From Tubulanus polymorphus (Eukaryota > Nemertea > Palaeonemertea > Tubulaniformes > Tubulanidae), in the NCBI RefSeq assembly GCF_964204645.1, contig NC_134032.1:15615775-15679774 (forward strand): 64,000 bases of DNA, written 5' to 3'. The notes beneath the pieces were generated by a model. It worked only from the letters and a program-made list of their open reading frames with translations. It had not been told where the DNA came from and ran no database searches. The translations under genes and the position numbers were made by a program. Shown here piece by piece: positions 36,825 to 47,639 of the stretch (positions are counted from its first letter, which is position 1; every line of letters starts with the position of its first letter).

Positions 36825-37856
36825 TCTAGCTAATTAGCGCAGCTAATTACTCTAGCACTGATTTAAAGTTTATGGTTGGCTAAAATAACACTTAAACTAA
36901 TTCCAATAAATTAGCCAACATTAACTAATGCACGAATAAGTGGACTAATTAAGTTTCCTTTAATTTGTAAGTGAATTATAATAACTCAAGGGCTGATTTA
37001 AAGTTTTTTATCTGCACACAACATCAGTAACTCTATATCTTATAAATCTATATTCAATAACTTACAAATGAATTAAGTTTAGTATTTAGGTGGTGTTAAT
37101 CCAAATCAAAAAGTATTTATTCGGGGGGGGGGGGGGAAATTGTCCTAGAATCCTTGTTGTTACATCGGTACTCTATTCATTTTCAATGAAAACTGCTTGC
37201 ACCAGACTGTTTGTATCGTCAAACAAATCTTAACAAAAATTCTTTTATTCAAACGACTCATTTTTAGTCAGTGTCAACAAAATTCGGTTTTTTTTATGGG
37301 AATTTAAGACTGAACAAATTTTTATGATTTTGATAAATCCCGAGCTAGTTAATAATAATGATACATCATTAATGATAATGTAATCAAACCGCATTAATCT
37401 GATCACCATTCCGCAGTTAACTAAAACTTCATACTGATAATCAGCCATCAGAGAAGACCGCTACCGTGATAGTCCAAAACAATTCATTCAATTAATCATG
37501 ATTAATCAGTTAGAAAATTTTCAGCGTTGCTCAGACTACAATTAACAATCTTCAAGTTGGCTGTAGTCGAACTGTTAAGAACTCCTAAACCAAGACGCGC
37601 ATCAACATGGGATTTTTAACACTGTAAAAGATCCTTATCGTTTTTCTCTTAAAGTTTAGTTGATGTTAATCGGATGATAATTTCTAATTTTATCTCGTTG
37701 ATAACTTTTAAAGTGGGCAAAAACCGCAGTTCGCGTAAGATGAACCGGTTTACTCAACTGAAAGGCGCTAGCTGCCTACGCGCATGAATAAGTGCCGGTC
37801 TTATGAAGCCTCGTATCATAACCAATTAGAAACGTAAGAAAGATAATTCTTATGGC
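36825..37856. other. no gene seen
   Basis: AT-rich, with CTAATTAGC(G/C) small palindromes at 36828-36870 and a G-homopolymer at 37121-37135. The 37245-37448 minus ORF has no family features. Confidence 0.4.
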
Positions 37857-38195
37857 TAAACAAAAATGATACCTTGTTTCTCCGCAGCGGCCGGGTCATT
37901 TGTGTAAAATATGTTAAAATTTGTAAACAGTTCATTTCTATAGCGGCCGGGTCTGTTATGGTGAAATTGATCACGATTTTAAAACAAGGAGTTAAGGCTA
38001 AACAAAAATGATACTTTGTTTCTCCGCAGCGGCCGGGTCATTTTTGTAAAATATGATAAAATTTATAAACAGTTCATTTCTATAGCGGCCGGGTCTGTTA
38101 TGGTGAAAGTAATGTATAGGGTAGATAGGCGGCCGGCCGCGTCAACATTTAAGCTCAGCAGAGCGGAGAAACAAGGTATCAATTTTTTTGGCCTA
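37855..38195. mobile_element. MITE-like element with internal duplication
   Basis: The left arm GATACCTTGTTTCTCCGC (37869-37886) is the inverse of GCGGAGAAACAAGGTATC (38163-38180). A 110-bp block with GCAGCGGCCGGGTCATTT and CTATAGCGGCCGGGTCTGTT occurs twice (37857 and 37999). The CGGCCG-rich interior contrasts with the AT-rich flanks. A one-arm relative is at 38980. Confidence 0.6.
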
Positions 38196-38979
38196 ATCAT
38201 ATCCACCATACTAAACCATACATTGGTTTAGTAAGGTGATCTATCAGCTTATACTTGATATTAAAGGAAATGCATGTTATAAAAGTATAAGGTAATTAGA
38301 TTTGAAATGACAAACAGTTGTTTATACAAGGAAGAGAAGGTAAATACATAACACATTTTAAGTAGGCCTTATAGATTTTGAAATGAAATACATATAATAA
38401 ATTATAAGCCTCCTAATAAATTATAAGGTTTTGTTAAATCAAAATCATCTCAGATGTCATATTCATATTTTTGTTGCTGAAGCTGAAATCAAATCTAGTT
38501 GTATCGGGAGAAGAGAAAGTATTCTAAGTTTCATACAAATTCTGTCCGGATTTTCAGGATTTTCAAAGCCAAGACCTAAAGCGATGACGCGATACTGCAA
38601 ACTACGCCGTGCATCGACATGCAATTTTCAGCACAGTAAATGAAAAATCATCGTCAATTTTGTTTGTAGTTTTTTCATTGAAGAATTTTATACGTTGTAT
38701 CAGTAATACATAAAAGCCTACTTGAAAATTTGACAGCACATGTTGTATAATTCTGCTCCTGTTGTTTACATTAGTAGATCAACATGACGTGACGCTACAT
38801 CACTAAAAATCCCCAAAAACGGCATGAAATTGCCAATTTACCCAATTTAGGCTTCATCAATAGCCTTCAACAGCAGTTGCCACTTAGCTGCTGTTAGCCG
38901 TGAATCATTTCACACTCGGTGGAGATAGCGGTCGACACAAACTCAGCACTGTTTTATACTAATAGTAATTTATAATAAA
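38196..38979. other. no gene seen
   Basis: AT-rich sequence. A short ORF at 38431-38643 contains a few biased residues but no recognisable domain. Confidence 0.4.
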
Positions 38980-39075
38980 AAGTAATGTATAGGGTAGATA
39001 GGCGGCCGGCCGGGTCAACTTTTAAGCTCAGCTGAGCGGACAAACAAGGTATCGATTTTTCTTAGCCTAATATGG
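38980..39075. mobile_element. partial copy of the GCGGCCGG MITE
   Basis: GTAATGTATAGGGTAGATAG, then GCGGCCGGCCG and AAACAAGGTATCGATTTTTC match the right arm of the element ending at 38195. Confidence 0.6.
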
Positions 39076-39329
39076 ACTTTCCTAAAGTTACATGATGGTG
39101 TATTTCTATCATGATTAAACGTCAGTAATATATACCCTATAGAGTTAATGAATTTGTAATTCATAAAGATTTCATTATAGGCTCACTGCTGAGAGTTAGA
39201 ATACACGCGCGCGCTTGTCACTAGTGTTAACCACAGTGAAGCATGGTTCAGGGTTCATTGTGCTACTGCTGACCCAGATTCAATGCCATTCAATGCCTGT
39301 GTTACGCCAAATTCACTGCCAAATTTCAA

Positions 39330-39880
39330 ATATTTTCCTGATTTCATGCTCCGTTCCGGAGGGCAGTGTTTTCGATAAGAGCCAGGTCCCAGACCAGTCT
39401 GTCGTTGTATTGGACCCACCTGTTATTTCAAACAAGCTTTCGTTTCAGGGACTGTGACGTATTACGGGACCCTCCTGTTTTTCAAAGGGACCTGGCTTGT
39501 TAATTTCTTATTGAAAACACTGGGAGGGGAAATGAAAACTTTCCGAGGCAAGTTTCATCCCATAATTGCGCATCCGACCGAGTCCCCTCTCTTGACACTG
39601 CGGGCCAGATCAGAGTCCGGGGCCCGATAAGCTTCCATGTTTTACATTAACTCATCTATCATTGTTCTTAAAGACATGTCTAACACTGGCTCTGTAAGAA
39701 CTGAAGGTGACGGTGAAACTAAACTGTGAACCATTTTATGAGCTTAGGTGGCCCCCTTTTTGTGGAGCAATCCGAAGCTAATTGCCTCAGAAACTTCGCC
39801 AGAAGTTGCAACAACTTCTGGGAATGATTCCACATTAAAATCAGACCTCCGGAATCCAGAACTTCACTATCTGACTTCTC
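39330..39880 (-). pseudogene. DIRS gag relic
   Basis: Bases 39338-39363 and 39523-39880 align with the gag region of the full DIRS at about 60165-60600. Landmarks are TTTCATGCTCCGTTCCGGAG, CCCATAATTGCGCATCCGAC, AGTCCGGGGCCCGATAAGCT and GGTGACGGTGAAACTAAACT. The frame is broken. It is closer to the relics at 48082 and 50660 than to the intact element, so these form an older subfamily. Confidence 0.75.
39364..39522. mobile_element. 159-bp MITE inside the DIRS relic
   Basis: Ends CAGTGTTTTCGATAAGAGCC and the inverse TTCTTATTGAAAACACTG, with an inner CCAGGTCCC/GGGACCTGG pair. GGAGGG flanks both sides (39358-39363 and 39523-39528) as a likely 6-bp target duplication, and the uninterrupted relic at 48090 shows the empty site. 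The superfamily is not assigned. Confidence 0.72.
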
Positions 39881-40089
39881 AATTATGCAGCGGTGTAGCT
39901 ACCGGTGCGGTTGGTCCGACATATGACGGACCAAAAATTACCAAGGTGGTTCTTCTGATTCGTTCAAATTTGCATTAAAAAATTTGGAGGGGGGGTTAAG
40001 GTAAGGATTTGATTTTTCTCAAAGTCACGGTTCCGTGAACTGCGCCGCATAGCCTGATCGCAACATTTCATCATTTATCGCATCTGGCA

Positions 40090-40215
40090 ATCGAATGCGC
40101 TCGAGCACGGTGAAGGTGGTTGTTTTCTAGGGATTCGAACCTTACTGATCTCACTATATGTATCTACGATTCGGATATTGTCGGAGCCATCCTTTTCATT
40201 GACATAAACAACAAA
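40090..40215 (-). mobile_element. tRNA-derived SINE-like fragment
   Basis: The minus strand has AAGGTTCGAATCCCTAG (about 40130-40146), a Pol III B box, downstream of GGATGGCTCCGACAATATCC, a weak A-box candidate. No clean acceptor stem is seen. Confidence 0.35.
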
Positions 40216-40254
40216 CGATCGACCGCGCATGGCAGCGGTCTAGTCTTATTTTGT

Positions 40255-40818
40255 CATTAGTCAATGCTGGAAAAACTAGGTTATCCATATACTAACTCTC
40301 ATTTGCCGGAGCCAATTATGTCTCTAGATATAATACCAGATCCACGAGCTTTCCCCAAACCATCCATGATCATAGATCCCAGATATTTAACGAATCATTT
40401 CTTAAGAAAGACCGCTCAAACTGGCAATCCTTGATCATTGAGCAATCAATTCGTAACTCAGCCTCAATTCAATTTTCTACTCGTTTATGTAAACTATTCT
40501 TTATAAGCAGCTACTAAATTTTTCATTTCATCAATAACAGCTTCGTTAACCAATATTACAACTACTGTATCATTTTATCATCTAATCTTAGAGGTACCTG
40601 ATAAAGCAAACTTGTTTATAGCCTCCTCCATTACGTGTGGTCCACCCTATGGGCTACAGCCAATTTGGCTCAGGACCATTCCTTTCTATAGAGTGCTATA
40701 TTGATGCTAATATCATTATGTTGGTTTAAAACGTATAACTTCTATAATATAACTATTAAGTATTGTGTAAAACTTGTATGAACATTTACTCTATGGATCA
40801 AATAAATTACAATTACAA
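40255..40818 (+). pseudogene. LINE 3' fragment
   Basis: The coding remnant MLEKLGYPYTNSHLPEPIMS resembles the C-terminal LPEPIM segment of the LINE at 33070. It continues through DPRYLTNHFLRK to a stop, then a 3' UTR with GGCTACAGCCAATTTGGCTC and GATCAAATAAATTACAATTA at the end. It is 5'-truncated, the usual fate of LINE copies. Confidence 0.65.
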
Positions 40819-41439
40819 TTCAATGCAACAAAGTTGGCCCTTCAAGAGAACCGGTGATAAAACACCACGAATATCAATGTGAAACTAGAAGTTCGAGTTG
40901 ACATGAATTCAATGTGAGGACCCTAGGATTAGGATTATGATTAGGATTTTATTTACACTCCAACCATTTCCATGGTACATTGAGCGAGACTTGTATACAA
41001 TATTAACTATTAACAGAAAATATAAACTTGTCTTAATTTATATATTGGAGGGATCTATATACATGTAAGCCTTTTTTAATGGATTTTGCTAATTTAAAAA
41101 TGCAAATTTTCGCGGATTTCATTTAGTTGGTTGCACTTAAAAATAAAATGTAATTCATCACCTAAAACATTACAAGCCAATCTATCATTTCAATCTATCG
41201 GAAGGTTTGATTATTATTTACAGGCAAGAGATAAGACCCAATTCTAAATTCAAATAAACTTATTACTAAATCCTCATCAAGTTCACTAATATACCTTTCT
41301 AATTCAATATCATTTTTGTATTGCCAATAATTAGTTTATGTTGGATTAGCATCTATTGTGGAAACGGTATTTTAAAGGTGTTGATCACGAAGAGTCTTGT
41401 TTTATTTCGCTTTGAGAAGCTCCAACTATTCGCCATCAA
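40819..41439. other. no gene seen
   Basis: AT-rich sequence. GGATTAGGATTATGATTAGG at 40925 is a short degenerate repeat; nothing coding is supported. Confidence 0.4.
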
Positions 41440-41516
41440 TTATTGTGTCCAAATATGAGATAAAACGCGATCATCAATGGATTTTTTTGATAAATAACAA
41501 CCAAGGACTTATAGCC

Positions 41517-42017
41517 GCGTTCACACTAGATTTGGCGCTTATGAAGTACCGTACTTCGCTGGTGCCGAATTCACCAAAATACGGCGCTTACAACAGCCAG
41601 TTACATTCACACAACGAGTCGGCAATTCGGCACTTAGTAAGCCCCGTATAGTAGTCACCCGGTGTGCCAATAGAGGGCAGTGTAACTAGTGTTTAGTACT
41701 ATGAGGATGTGAATACGCGGCTAGCTAAGCGTTGAATCTGCGTTCACACTACAGAAAATACGCGGCCAGCTCAGCGCCGTATTGAGATCGGGTTTTCTGC
41801 GCAGTACAGTACTAAGCGTTCACACTAGGATTTCAGTACGGTACTAAGCGTTCACACTAGGATTTCAGTCCGGTACTAAGCGTTCACACTAGGATTTCAG
41901 TACGGTACTAAGCGTTCACACTAGGAAATTATTCGAGGCCTATTCAGTTCCGTACTGAAATACGCGGCTTAATAAGTGTGAACGCTTAGTACCGGACTGA
42001 AATCCTAGTGTGAACGC
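41517..42017. mobile_element. GCGTTCACACTAG palindromic MITE
   Basis: Ends GCGTTCACACTAG (41517) and CTAGTGTGAACGC (42005-42017). The interior carries four 32-bp units ACTAAGCGTTCACACTAGGA plus TTTCAGTACGGT at 41810-41930 and an inverted unit near the right end. It separates two pieces of the LINE relic. Confidence 0.7.
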
Positions 42018-42237
42018 AGTTTATGTCTATCGTTTAGATACAGGTTCGAAGATATTTTATAAAGGATTGAGTTTAGTTTAGTTTCCTTTCCCGATACTGT
42101 CTTTATCCAAAAATTAATCATTTTACGTTTGACTTCTATACATAAAGGATATCGTCCTAGTTCTGATAACACTCGCAAATTACGAGAATATTTCGGCGCT
42201 TTCACTAAAATTTTACAGCACAACGAATGGAGATTCT

Positions 42238-42530
42238 TTAACCCTTTCAGTGCTGACTAATTAATACCCTATAGTGCTGAAGATAATTTGAAAATTCGGA
42301 AAAATTCCACCCTAGTGTGTTGAATAAAGTGAATACCACTATAGTGCGTCTACACCGCGGTGCGGTGTATCGTTAGTTACTAGTATTTCACTATGTTTGA
42401 CAGGTGCTGCAATCTTTCAATAGAGATAATTAGTAATTAGTAATTACTAATTAAATCAATACACCGCAGTGCGGTGTACTAGCAAAATCCATCACTGATT
42501 CTTGCGGTGTAGACGCACTGAAAGGGTTAA
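42238..42530. mobile_element. piggyBac-like MITE, second copy, in LINE relic
   Basis: TTAA, CCCTTTCAGTGCTGACTAAT, ... , GTAGACGCACTGAAAGGG, TTAA. It is the inverse-orientation relative of 35668. Removing it with one TTAA makes the LINE frame continuous (DLL to KNLHSLCC). Confidence 0.85.
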
Positions 42531-43145
42531 TAAATCAAGAATTTCAAACCCCCAAACCTCGCATCTATACAAAGCGATAGGAGCGACATAGTAATAGTAA
42601 TGTATTTCATCATCAATTAAATCGAAATATAAACACAAACAGAACGCATAACGAAACCAAATAATTACAGCTAATTTCTGGATCTCTTATTATATTTTCT
42701 ATGCACATTCCTTTTCTCTTTTAACGACGACGCGCACACTTAAAAAAAAATACTCGCCAATGCGAGTGTGCAGCGAATGCGAGTGTGCAGGAGTATATTA
42801 ATGAATGAAAGGTAGATTGATGAACAAAGCTTTTAAAGACTGTACAATCACTAGGATGTTCAGGCCCTTGAGAATAAAAGGGAAACCCGTTTTGAACGAT
42901 CGATCGACAACGTAGCTCTCATAGCTTTATCATAAAGGTATTTTCTTACTTAAGCAAAGCTACCATTCCAATTAAATTTCACTCCAAGATACATAATCCT
43001 CAACTAGCTCTAACTCTTGATCGCGAAACATGAATTTCGAAATCTGTTTTATCCTGATTTTACTTATAGCAAAGACAAATATTTTTTCGGCATTCACAGT
43101 GAGGCCATTAACAGCGCAATAATCAAATAAAGTATCTAACTGTTA

Positions 43146-44126
43146 TGAGGACTTCGTGCGTGCCACCAGCTATCCTACTAGATGGCGTGTGTGTAATAGT
43201 GCGACAACCCTGTCAAAATCTAGTTCATTTTCAATGAACTGTCATCTAGATTTTTAGCCTCCCTTATGAGAAATTAGGCAAATTCTCCTCAGATGATCTT
43301 TAGGTTCATATTTAAGGTGGTTTTTACTGATCACTGTTCAAAGAATTTGAGAAATTATGGAAAGATTTGAATTGAATCTGAGAAGAAATCCGGTAGTTGT
43401 TGTCTGAATGCACACTAGCGACACCTGGTGAGTCCTCATTGAAACGCTTTCTCACTTAGAATAATAAATAAATTCAATCCGTTCCAGTTCAGATTTTCAA
43501 TAAATGACAGTGTTGGTTATTATGTCATCATTAGCGCCATCTACACGGGTATCAGATGAACTACGCGATGTGAAAATATTCCTTCAAATTTACACTTTTC
43601 AATCATTTATATTTCAGTAATCCATCACTCATTACAAAATTTCTCAAGAATGATTATTATGTAACACATTATTATCTATTGTTAAAAACAAAAGCTATTT
43701 TAGGCAACACTTGATCGTTGAGAGATGAAAAATGATATCGTATTTTGCCTACAATTATCCTGTCAGAGGTATTATGATAATACATGTAATAATAATAATA
43801 ATAATAATGATATATTATAATAATATATATAATAATCTATTTTCAAAGCGCTTAACATTGAGGTCAATCTCGAAGTTCTTAACAATAATAAATGAAATTG
43901 ATACAATAAGTAAATATAGAATTTGAATTAAAATCGTGTTCTTTAAATAAGCATGTTTTAACCGATGAATCTCTCAAAAGACGATATCGCCCAAATGTGT
44001 TTTGGCGAACTATTCCACAGACAACAGGCAGAGACGGAAAATGATCTATGAAAATTGATCACGACTCTTAACAGTTTTAATCAGATAAGATAAATTGAAG
44101 AAATTGAATTTGAAGATGGAACTTAC
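43146..44126 (-). other. intron; dispersed 390-bp repeat, copy 1
   Basis: Bases 43340-43735 are nearly the same as 45298-45690 (GCACACTAGCGACACCTGGT and following). An (AAT)n tract lies at 43790-43810. No exon is supported. Confidence 0.6.
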
Positions 44127-44154
44127 CCATCGCTTGTTCGTTAGCAGGAATCCT
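44127..44154 (-). CDS. 28-nt micro-exon, phase 0 to 1
   Basis: Between TTGCTATTTACAG and GATGG|GTAAGTTCC. Encodes RIPANEQAM plus the first base of the Glu codon completed at 28091. It is the only micro-exon that shifts phase, so it marks the border between the repeated module region and the constant C-terminal exons. Confidence 0.62.
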
Positions 44155-44339
44155 CTGTAAATAGCAATAATATAAAACTCAATGCAACAGAAAATTACTA
44201 CAGCGGGCGCTAACTACAATAGTTCACAGTAGCACTGAACGCGGTCTGAGAAATAAATGGTGCATTCTAAGATGACCTCTTTATTTGCCCTTTGTAATCA
44301 CACAGTATTTATTACCAGACAAGAATTATTTTTTTTTAT

Positions 44340-44747
44340 TACTTGGAGTACAGATCCACATCCCGGAATTTTGCAAAAATCATCAATTCTTTTAGTCTTG
44401 CTTCCTGTTTTCATCACAATTTTCCCAATTAAAAAAAAAAAATTTTTCATGTCCGCCTTGATTTTCAATCCAGTTACTTGTAAAAGTTATGTACATCTCG
44501 ATTTTCAATCTCTTGATTCGCAAAAATTTTTTTTAAATTTTCCTTCATCATTTAAATCATATTCACTCGTTTTTTAAAATTTTTTTTTCTGCAGTCTTTC
44601 CGAGATTTTATGTGGAATATACTCAAGACAATACAAGAAATATTCATACTTTTTTCCTATTCCCTTCAATTTTAAAACGCCTAACAGATAATTTTTTCCC
44701 CTCGTCCTCCAAAAATTTTTCTTGAAAAAATCCGTACTCCAAGTACT
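44340..44747. mobile_element. candidate MITE with TACTTGGAGTAC ends
   Basis: TTACTTGGAGTACAGATCC at the left and ATCCGTACTCCAAGTAC at the right are inverted copies of about 16 bp. The interior is T/A-rich without ORFs that look real. It lies in an intron. Confidence 0.4.
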
Positions 44748-44902
44748 TAAAAAAAAGGCCTTAGAATCAGGGATCGCACGGATAGACGATATTGACAGCA
44801 CAGCGGTATTGATCGTGAACAGTGTAACATGTATTATCAGTTACTGATACTGGCTTAGACCCAACAAACACAGAAAAACATCAAATTAGAATTATAACTT
44901 AC

Positions 44903-44941
44903 CGGAGTATCCGGTAATGCCTCATCTTCCTCTGTAAGATT
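44903..44941 (-). CDS. 39-nt micro-exon (NLTEEDEALPDTP)
   Basis: Acceptor AATTTTTCTAG, donor ACTCCG|GTAAGTTATAATTC. 13 codons, acidic, ending DTP like the 46550 exon. The introns on both sides are close copies of those around 45973 and 46550. Confidence 0.68.
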
Positions 44942-44945
44942 CTAG

Positions 44946-45972
44946 AAAAATTAAAATGATTTCATATAAATGAAGAATATACAAATTCACAGAACACAAT
45001 TTCATGCTACACATTACACGCTGCATTATTAGTACGAGAAACTGAAACCAATATTGATCAGTTTAAAGGCTGGTTTATGTCGATAAGCGATGCGACGCCT
45101 ACCGACGCAACTGAGGGAAACCAACAGCCCACGACTTTTGTGACTGCGCTCAGATTCATAGCAACTGAGGCCGACTAGCTGGATATGACATCCGTCCAGT
45201 TGCTTCCCTGCTCATGTCGGTTATCAACTGCACCGGCTCAGATGGCCAAATGATGGACATTTTGAGAATAGACCTAAATTATTACGAACAAATATATTTT
45301 GAGAAATTATGGATAGACTTAAATTGAATATGAGAAGAAATCCGGGAGTTGTTGTCGGAATGCACACTAGCGACACCTGGTGAGTCCTCATTGAAACGCT
45401 TTCTCACTTAGAATAATAAATAAATTCAATCCGTTCCAGTTCAGATTTTCAATAAATGACAGTGTTGGTTATTATGTCATCATTAGCGCCATCTACACGG
45501 GTATCAGAAGAACTACGCAAGGTGAAAATTGCTTCAAATTTACACTTTTCAATCATTTATATTTCAGTAATCCATCACTCATTACAAAATTTCTCAAAAA
45601 TGATTATTATGTAACACATTATTATCTGTTGTTAAAAACAAAAGCTATTTTAGGCAACACTTGATCGTTGAGAGATGAAAAATAACTAGACCTAATTATA
45701 ACTAGACCTAATAACTAGACTATTAATTTTGAGAATAGACCTGAATTATTACAAACAAATATATTTCTTGTCGCTAGTCGGCTTATGTCGAACCGATAGA
45801 GCAGCAACTGGCGGCCTCTCGTAGGCCACTAGTTGCCACTAATCGGCGATTAACCCTGTTGCGTCAGTAGGCGTCAGTTGCTTGTCGAATCTATTATCAG
45901 TTAGATAATTCACTGAACCTGGCTTAGACCCATTGTACTTAAAAACATCAAACTAGAATTATTATAACTTAC
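44946..45972 (-). other. intron; dispersed 390-bp repeat, copy 2
   Basis: Contains 45298-45690, the second copy of the 43340 repeat, and a GTCGCTAGTCGGC-type block (45778-45880) repeated at 46790. A related stretch at 45070-45240 is partly repeated at 46650-46745. Confidence 0.55.
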
Positions 45973-46038
45973 TGGTGACAACCTTTCAAAGGGCGTTGGT
46001 GGCCGCGCGGCCAAATTCTGGGCCGGATCATTGGTGTT
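45973..46038 (-). CDS. 66-nt micro-exon (NTNDPAQN...PFERLSP), copy 1
   Basis: Acceptor TTTTTTCTAG, donor TCACCA|GTAAGTTATAAT. 22 codons, with a PPTP core. Identical in sequence to the exon 1019 bp upstream in the gene (46992-47057). Confidence 0.68.
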
Positions 46039-46549
46039 CTAGAAAAAATGAAATTATTTCATATAAATGAAAAATATACAAATTTACAGAACACAATTTC
46101 ATGCTACAATCAGGCCACAGAGTGAGTTATATTGAATATTCATATCAAATCTATCTAAACTTGTCAGTGAGATGAACTGTAAGCATTCATCTACTGTAAA
46201 GGCCCCCCACGGACACTAGGGGAATTGAGACGCTGAAAATTCATGTCTTAAGATTTGTCTGTTACTACAACTTAGTTGTTTGATTTAACGAGGGAATTCC
46301 ATAAACTAAAAAAAAAGGAATAATCAGCTTGAACCTGATTAATCCACAATTTTTGTATGATTTATTGCAACGACAGACCTTGGCTCAAAGAGTTAATATG
46401 AAAAATAGTACTTTATTACATCTATTGCAAATCTATTTCACTTTTCTACTGATTCAAAGCTCGTATTCATTGTGTATCGGTCTCGATATGCGACCAATGG
46501 CTTAGACCCAACAAACACAGAAAAACATCAAACTAGAATTATAACTTAC
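46039..46549 (-). other. intron within duplicated module
   Basis: Matches 47058-47560 closely, including an A-homopolymer near 46310 and GGCCCCCCACGGACACTAGG. Confidence 0.7.
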
Positions 46550-46582
46550 TGGTGTGTCCGACTCTTCATCGTCAGATGAATT
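46550..46582 (-). CDS. 33-nt micro-exon (NSSDDEESDTP)
   Basis: Acceptor TTTTTTCTAG, donor ACACCA|GTAAGTTATAATTC. 11 codons, the most acidic of the set. Aligns best with the 44903 exon at both ends. Confidence 0.68.
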
Positions 46583-46991
46583 CTAGAAAAAATAAAATGA
46601 TTTCATATAAATGAAGAATATACAAATTTACAGAACATAATTTTAAGCTACTGAGGCCGAGTAGCTGGATATGAGATCCGTCCAGTTGCTTCCCTGCTTA
46701 TGTCGGTTATCAACTGCACCGGCTCAGATGGCCAAATGATGGACATTTTGAGAATAGACCTAAATTATTACAAACAAATATATTTCTTGTCGCTAGTCGG
46801 CTTATGTCGAACCGATAGAGCAGCAACTGGCGGCCTCTCGTAGGCCACTAGTTGCCACTAATCAGCGATTAACCCTGTTGCGTCAGTAGGCGTCAGTTGC
46901 TTGTCGAATCTATTATCAGTTAGATAATTCACTGAACCTGGCTTAGACCCACTGTACTTAAAAACATCAAACTAGAATTATTATAACTTAC

Positions 46992-47057
46992 TGGTGACAA
47001 CCTTTCAAAGGGCGTTGGTGGCCGCGCGGCCAAATTCTGGGCCGGATCATTGGTGTT
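46992..47057 (-). CDS. 66-nt micro-exon (NTNDPAQN...PFERLSP), copy 2
   Basis: Same length, sequence and splice sites as 45973-46038. The surrounding ~780 bp (46746-47530) is a tandem duplicate of 45727-46510. Confidence 0.68.
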
Positions 47058-47639
47058 CTAGAAAAAATGAAATTATTTCATATAAATGAAAAATATACAA
47101 ATTTACAGAACACAATTTCATGCTACAATCAGGCCACAGAGTGAGTTATATTGAATATTCATATCAAATCTATCTAAACTTGTCAGTGAGATGAACTGTA
47201 AGCATTCATCTACTGTAAAGGCCCCCCACGGACACTAGGGGAATTGAGACGCTGAAAATTCATGTCTTAAGATTTGTCTGTTACCACAACTTAGTTGTTT
47301 GATTTTACGAGGGAATTCCATAAACTAAAAAAAAAAGGAATAATCAGCTTGAACCTGATTAATCCACAATTTTTGTATGATTTATTGCAACGACAGACCT
47401 TGGCTCAAAGAGTTAATATGAAAAATAGTACTTTATTACATTAATTGCAAATCAATTTCACTTTTCTACTGATTCAAAGCTCGTATTCATTGTATATTGG
47501 TCTCGATATGCGACCAATATTGAAGCACGGTCATTCGATATATTTTATCAAATAAATACATTAATGTATCGTTAAAATATTAACAGTAACTGAACAAAAT
47601 AGCCATAAGTCGGCCATCTTGAATCCAAATGGACCAAGT

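Larger units (their letters stand above)
41440..43145 (-). pseudogene. LINE ORF2 relic with two nested MITEs
   Basis: In minus-strand order: QLDTLFDYCAVNGLTVNAEK and the RT block YLGVKFNWNGSF (about 42970-43145), KYLYDKAMRATLS (about 42920), LYRCEVWGFEILDLL (about 42530-42580), then NLHSLCCKILVKAPKYSRNL and LSELGRYPL (42120-42237). The last piece is WLLFIKKIH...VLSHIWTQ and a stop (41440-41510). These are the conserved late RT and C-terminal blocks of a LINE ORF2. Frameshifts, an insertion around 42590-42840 and two MITEs break it. Confidence 0.75.

Noticed and set aside
44257-44577. Phe-rich ORF of 106 codons
   Set aside because: Lies on poly-T tracts inside a MITE-like palindrome; the composition is that of translated AT-rich DNA.
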